Below the pieces are notes generated by a model that was not told the origin of the DNA, searched no databases, and saw only the letters and a program-made list of their open reading frames with translations. A stretch of DNA of 64,000 nucleotides from Polynucleobacter sp. MWH-Aus1W21 (GTDB lineage Bacteria > Pseudomonadota > Gammaproteobacteria > Burkholderiales > Burkholderiaceae): contig NZ_CP061287.1 in the NCBI RefSeq assembly GCF_018687275.1, positions 806,001 to 870,000 of the forward strand, in the 5' to 3' direction. Below, piece after piece: positions 61,166-64,000 of the stretch. Position numbers and translations under genes: made by a program. Position 1 is the first letter of the stretch; every line of letters begins with the position of its first letter.

Positions 61166-62398
61166 TCAGTCCTCAAAAGTCAGCCAGCCTGATAAATAGG
61201 CCTCATAAAGACTAGATTTATCAAGGTCTTGGAGTTTGGTCTTGGTAAGGTATTTTGATCCAGATAGGGCCTGCCAGGCCCGTGTAATCGAGGAACTTTG
61301 CTTGTTAGTCATGTCTTCCCCATTGCAATAAACCTGGCTGTTGAGGCTCAAAATCCGTGTTTGCGGATGGGGACTGAGTTTGCCCGAGTTAATTCTCTGC
61401 TGAAATTGCTTTGGGTTTAACGGTTTTTTTGGGGGCTCAAAGATAGCTTGTGGCTTAGGCTCGGAAAGGTAGCTTGTAATGCCAGGTAAAAAACTATTAA
61501 TTTGATCGAGTTTTAATGCTTTGAGTTTGGAGCTCAACTGCTGAATCAACTCCTCAGGCAATTGTTCAGCGCTGTGAGTTGCTTTCTGTTTGGGATCTGC
61601 AAATTTTTGCTCTAACTCTGGATTATCTTCTAGGGACTCAGCTAAACGCCATAGCCCCTCCTGAAGTAATTCTTTAAAGCTGGGCGAGCGAAATCCAACC
61701 GACCATGTCTGGCAGCCTGGATCTAAAGCGATGCCATCATGTGCAACATGTGGAGGCAGATACAGCATGTCACCGGGCTCTAGAATCCACTCTTTTTCGG
61801 GCTTAAAGTGCTGCAATATTTTCAGTGGTAATTTGGGGTTCAGGCTCAAATCCTTTTGTTCTGAAATCTGCCATTGCCTTCTGCCCGACATTTGAATTAG
61901 AAATACATCATACGAATCAAAGTGCGGACCAACACCACCACCAATACCAGCAATGCTAATCATCAAATCATCAAGGCGGGCATCGGGTATAAAGCGAAAC
62001 CAAGAGAGTATTTTTGCGGCTGCAGGGTGGTGTGCCTCCATTCCTTGAAGCAACAAGGTCCAATTAGTCTTATCTAAAGACGGTATTGATTGCTTAGAAA
62101 ATGGACCCTGGTCAAAGCTCCAAGGCTTGGCTTTAACTAAGCGTGACTCAACCTCTTCATTTAATGCAAATTCCAGCAATTTATTTGCTGGAATAGGGCT
62201 ATCAAGTGGCTCTCCCTGCTGGGCAGATAGGGGGAAGGCGGGAATTGCCCCGCGGATCATCAGGGGCTTTTTATGCCAATACTGCGTCATGAACTGATCA
62301 GGGCTAATGCCCCCAAATAAGGCCCAGGGCTTACCTAGAGGGAGCTTTGCTGGGGCTTGGGGCGGTTGATAGGGTTTGCTCAAGTAAAATGAGGTCAT
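61166..62398 (-). CDS. roxA: Ribosomal protein L16 arginine hydroxylase (cupin/JmjC, RoxA-type)
   Basis: 410 residues. A JmjC-like core with the iron ligands in GGVGPHFDSYDVFLIQMSGRRQW and LYLPPHVAHDGIALDPGCQTWSVGFR, preceded by QYWHKKPLMIRGAI as in YcfD. These Fe(II)/2-oxoglutarate oxygenases hydroxylate an arginine of ribosomal protein L16. C-terminal winged-helix-like part from about 290. Divergent from the SlyD-like gene. Confidence 0.9.
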   Translation of the reverse strand: MTSFYLSKPYQPPQAPAKLPLGKPWALFGGISPDQFMTQYWHKKPLMIRGAIPAFPLSAQQGEPLDSPIPANKLLEFALNEEVESRLVKAKPWSFDQGPFSKQSIPSLDKTNWTLLLQGMEAHHPAAAKILSWFRFIPDARLDDLMISIAGIGGGVGPHFDSYDVFLIQMSGRRQWQISEQKDLSLNPKLPLKILQHFKPEKEWILEPGDMLYLPPHVAHDGIALDPGCQTWSVGFRSPSFKELLQEGLWRLAESLEDNPELEQKFADPKQKATHSAEQLPEELIQQLSSKLKALKLDQINSFLPGITSYLSEPKPQAIFEPPKKPLNPKQFQQRINSGKLSPHPQTRILSLNSQVYCNGEDMTNKQSSSITRAWQALSGSKYLTKTKLQDLDKSSLYEAYLSGWLTFED

Positions 62399-62435
62399 AA
62401 AGATATAGATGCTTTTAGAAACTGATTAAAACCGA

Positions 62436-63050
62436 ATGTTCGACAAATTCCGCATGAAGATTGAAAAAAATACTATCGTATCCCTTCGTTATAAGCTTAC
62501 CGATGCACAAAATAATGTCATTGAAGAGCCAGATTCTCCGATGGTATACCTGCACGGTGGGTATGAGGGTACTTTTCCGAAAATTGAAACTTTGCTCGAT
62601 GGACACGATATTGGCTATGAGGCCACGATCCAGTTAGAGCCTAATGAGGCTTTTGGTGAGTACGATCCAGAGCTTTTGAAGATCGAGCCCCGTACACGCT
62701 TTCCAGAGCCTCTTGAGGTGGGTATGCAGTTCGAAGGCGTTCCTGATGCAGAAGAAGATGCAGCAGTAGATGACGCAGATGATGAGCCGCTAATTTATAC
62801 CGTGACCGATGTAGCCGATAACCAAGTGGTGTTAGATGGCAACCATCCATTAGCCGGTATGGCTTTGCGTTTTTGGGTTCAGGTTGAAGATGTTCGCGCT
62901 GCTACTGATGACGAAATTGAAAATCGCCATCCAGAAGGTGGCGAGAGTTTTTCATTCGGCATGCCTAATGACGACGACGGTGATGACGATGAGGAGTTTC
63001 CAGGTGGCGCTTTAGGTGAAAATAACGCGGGGCCACGCACACTACATTAA
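62436..63050 (+). CDS. FKBP-type peptidyl-prolyl isomerase, SlyD-like
   Basis: 204 residues. FKBP core KNTIVSLRYKL, GYEGTFPKIETLLDGHDIGYEATIQLEPNEAFGEYDPELL, with the IF chaperone insert (residues 70-130) and return NHPLAGMALRFWVQVEDVR typical of SlyD/SlpA. The C-terminal tail is acidic and lacks the His-rich nickel-binding end of E. coli SlyD. ATG 62436 or internal ATG 62454 could be the start. Confidence 0.9.
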   Translation: MFDKFRMKIEKNTIVSLRYKLTDAQNNVIEEPDSPMVYLHGGYEGTFPKIETLLDGHDIGYEATIQLEPNEAFGEYDPELLKIEPRTRFPEPLEVGMQFEGVPDAEEDAAVDDADDEPLIYTVTDVADNQVVLDGNHPLAGMALRFWVQVEDVRAATDDEIENRHPEGGESFSFGMPNDDDGDDDEEFPGGALGENNAGPRTLH

Positions 63051-63072
63051 TTCAAATGCCTGTGGAGAAAAT

Positions 63073-63100
63073 AAAAGGGATAGCACGCTATCCCTTTTTT
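63073..63100. terminator. Bidirectional terminator
   Basis: Stem AAAAGGGATAGC/GCTATCCCTTTT with a 2-base loop. Between the SlyD-like gene (+) and cysE (-). Confidence 0.92.
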
Positions 63101-63124
63101 CCTTGCAACTTCCTAAAGTAGAGC

Positions 63125-63886
63125 TTATTCCTTCAACCATTCTTTAATAGCGTCTAGATCACGTTTGGTATCACTTGAGCTGGCATCCATGCCGTCGGGG
63201 GTATTGTTGAGTTTAGCGAGGGCTTTTTCTAGCGCAGCGATCTTGGCTTCTTGTTCAATCGTTGCATCAATCAAACCTTTTAAAGCCATTGATACGGGGT
63301 CATCAATATTAGGCGTGATGCCATAAGCAGAAAAGTATTCTTTTGTTTTGCTATCGGCGCTTTGTGGTAAATCTGGATGCAATATGCGCGCAGGAATGCC
63401 AACTGCAGTAGCGCCTGCTGGAATTTCTTTGAGTACTACAGCATTAGAGCCAACGCGCGCACCATCACCCACGGTAAATCCACCAAGCACTTTTGCGCCC
63501 GCACTCACCACCACGCCTTTACCTAGTGTCGGATGTCGTTTGATTCCTTTGTAAAGCGATGTACCACCTAAAGTAACGCCTTGATAAATCGTGCAGTCAT
63601 CACCAATCTCAGTGGTCTCGCCAATGACAATACCAAGACCATGATCCAAGAAAACTCTGCGACCAATCTTGGCGCCTGGATGAATTTCAATGCCGGTCAA
63701 GAAGCGAGAAAACATGGACAGTAGGCGCGCGATCCATTTCAGACCAAGGTTCCACAAAAAGTGGGAGATGCGATGCAGCCAAACTGCATGCAGACCTTGA
63801 TAACAAGTGATTACCTCAAGACGGTTCCGTGCTGCTGGGTCTCTGGCAATAATGGAGTCGACTTGGTCGAAGAATGGATTTGACAT
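63125..63886 (-). CDS. cysE: Serine O-acetyltransferase
   Basis: 253 residues. Left-handed beta-helix with hexapeptide repeats and the catalytic region GIEIHPGAKIGRRVFLDHGLGIVIGETTEIGDDCTIYQGVTLGGTS. Makes O-acetylserine for cysteine synthesis. Follows trmJ on the minus strand, the usual arrangement. C-terminal extension is Ser/Asp-rich. Confidence 0.96.
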   Translation of the reverse strand: MSNPFFDQVDSIIARDPAARNRLEVITCYQGLHAVWLHRISHFLWNLGLKWIARLLSMFSRFLTGIEIHPGAKIGRRVFLDHGLGIVIGETTEIGDDCTIYQGVTLGGTSLYKGIKRHPTLGKGVVVSAGAKVLGGFTVGDGARVGSNAVVLKEIPAGATAVGIPARILHPDLPQSADSKTKEYFSAYGITPNIDDPVSMALKGLIDATIEQEAKIAALEKALAKLNNTPDGMDASSSDTKRDLDAIKEWLKE

Positions 63887-63909
63887 AAGTTGATTTTAAC
63901 GGGATGTGC

Positions 63910-63999
63910 TTATTTTCTCAGGAGCATCTGTTTTGCAATCCCCCGCAACAGATCAATTTCTTCCTTATGCAGACGACTCCGGGCAAATAATGCTTGTAT
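63910..63999 (-). CDS. trmJ: tRNA (cytidine/uridine-2'-O)-methyltransferase TrmJ, C-terminal end (cut by window edge)
   Basis: Thirty codons are visible on the minus strand, giving ALFARSRLHKEEIDLLRGI and ending MLLRK before TAA at 63910-63912. The pattern F-x-R-x-x-L-x-x-x-E-x-x-x-L-R-G-I is the C-terminus of TrmJ, a SPOUT methyltransferase modifying position 32 of tRNA. It lies 23 bases upstream of cysE, as expected for Betaproteobacteria. The rest is outside the window. Confidence 0.75.
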   Translation of the reverse strand: MQALFARSRLHKEEIDLLRGIAKQMLLRK

Positions 64000-64000
64000 T

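Overview
The window looks like chromosome from a small-genome, moderate-GC freshwater betaproteobacterium of the Burkholderiales, most like Polynucleobacter. This rests on gene order (folC-SPOR-cvpA-purF-metZ; infC-rpmI-rplT-pheS-pheT-ihfA-merR-tRNA-Pro; sucA-sucB-lpdA-zapE), on the protein sequences, and on tight gene packing without insertion sequences, prophage or CRISPR. The assignment is by recognition, not by a search. Two genes are cut by the edges: folC at the left and trmJ at the right.

Layout. 1-5.4 kb: folate, cell-envelope, purine and methionine genes. 5.5-25.2 kb: a sulfur-oxidation and sulfur-handling island. It opens with an FNR-type regulator, a HiPIP and a periplasmic rhodanese. 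An operon at 7524-11061 follows: split YeeE/YedE transporter, an NPCGP-repeat peptide, an uncharacterised protein, a two-domain sulfurtransferase, a BigR/SqrR-type persulfide sensor and a DUF2892 protein. Next come a UbiA-type prenyltransferase and modC-modB on the minus strand. Divergent from these is soxR-soxCDYZAX-soxB, extended by a DsrE-like protein, a SoxH-like hydrolase, a cytochrome c, a full-length YeeE/YedE (SoxT-like) transporter, a second split YeeE/YedE pair and a DUF442 sulfurtransferase. 25.2-39.6 kb: thioesterase, mnmH, gcdH, yhhQ, an ABC-F ATPase, DUF1289, a GNAT-like protein, gloA, ETF-QO, scoAB, a fused CDF transporter/hydrolase and relA. 39.6-47.8 kb: tRNA-Val, thrS, infC-rpmI-rplT-pheST-ihfA-merR, tRNA-Pro and a hotdog thioesterase. 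48-56.9 kb: an H-NS-like protein, an HTH/pseudo-receiver regulator, sucAB-lpdA, zapE and a PHP phosphoesterase. 56.9-64 kb: trpS, a methyltransferase, dapA-bamC, a small lipoprotein, roxA, a SlyD-like isomerase, cysE and trmJ.

How the genes fit together. Thiosulfate would be loaded on SoxYZ by SoxXA, hydrolysed by SoxB and oxidised to sulfate by SoxCD, so no sulfur globules are expected. SoxC needs molybdenum cofactor, and modBC lies immediately upstream and divergent. Two thiol-based ArsR repressors, SoxR and a BigR/SqrR homologue, probably sense sulfur intermediates. Three separate YeeE/YedE systems and four or more rhodanese/DsrE-type carriers suggest active movement of sulfane sulfur across the inner membrane. 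ETF-QO and glutaryl-CoA dehydrogenase feed electrons to quinone, SCOT activates acetoacetate and the sucAB-lpdA operon serves the TCA cycle, so the organism looks like a heterotroph that supplements its energy with thiosulfate.

The least explained items are the NPCGP-repeat secreted peptide and its operon partner at 8882-9508, the CDF-hydrolase fusion, the FNR-type regulator lacking one cluster cysteine, the palindromic operators upstream of the sulfur genes, and a structured leader in front of sucA.
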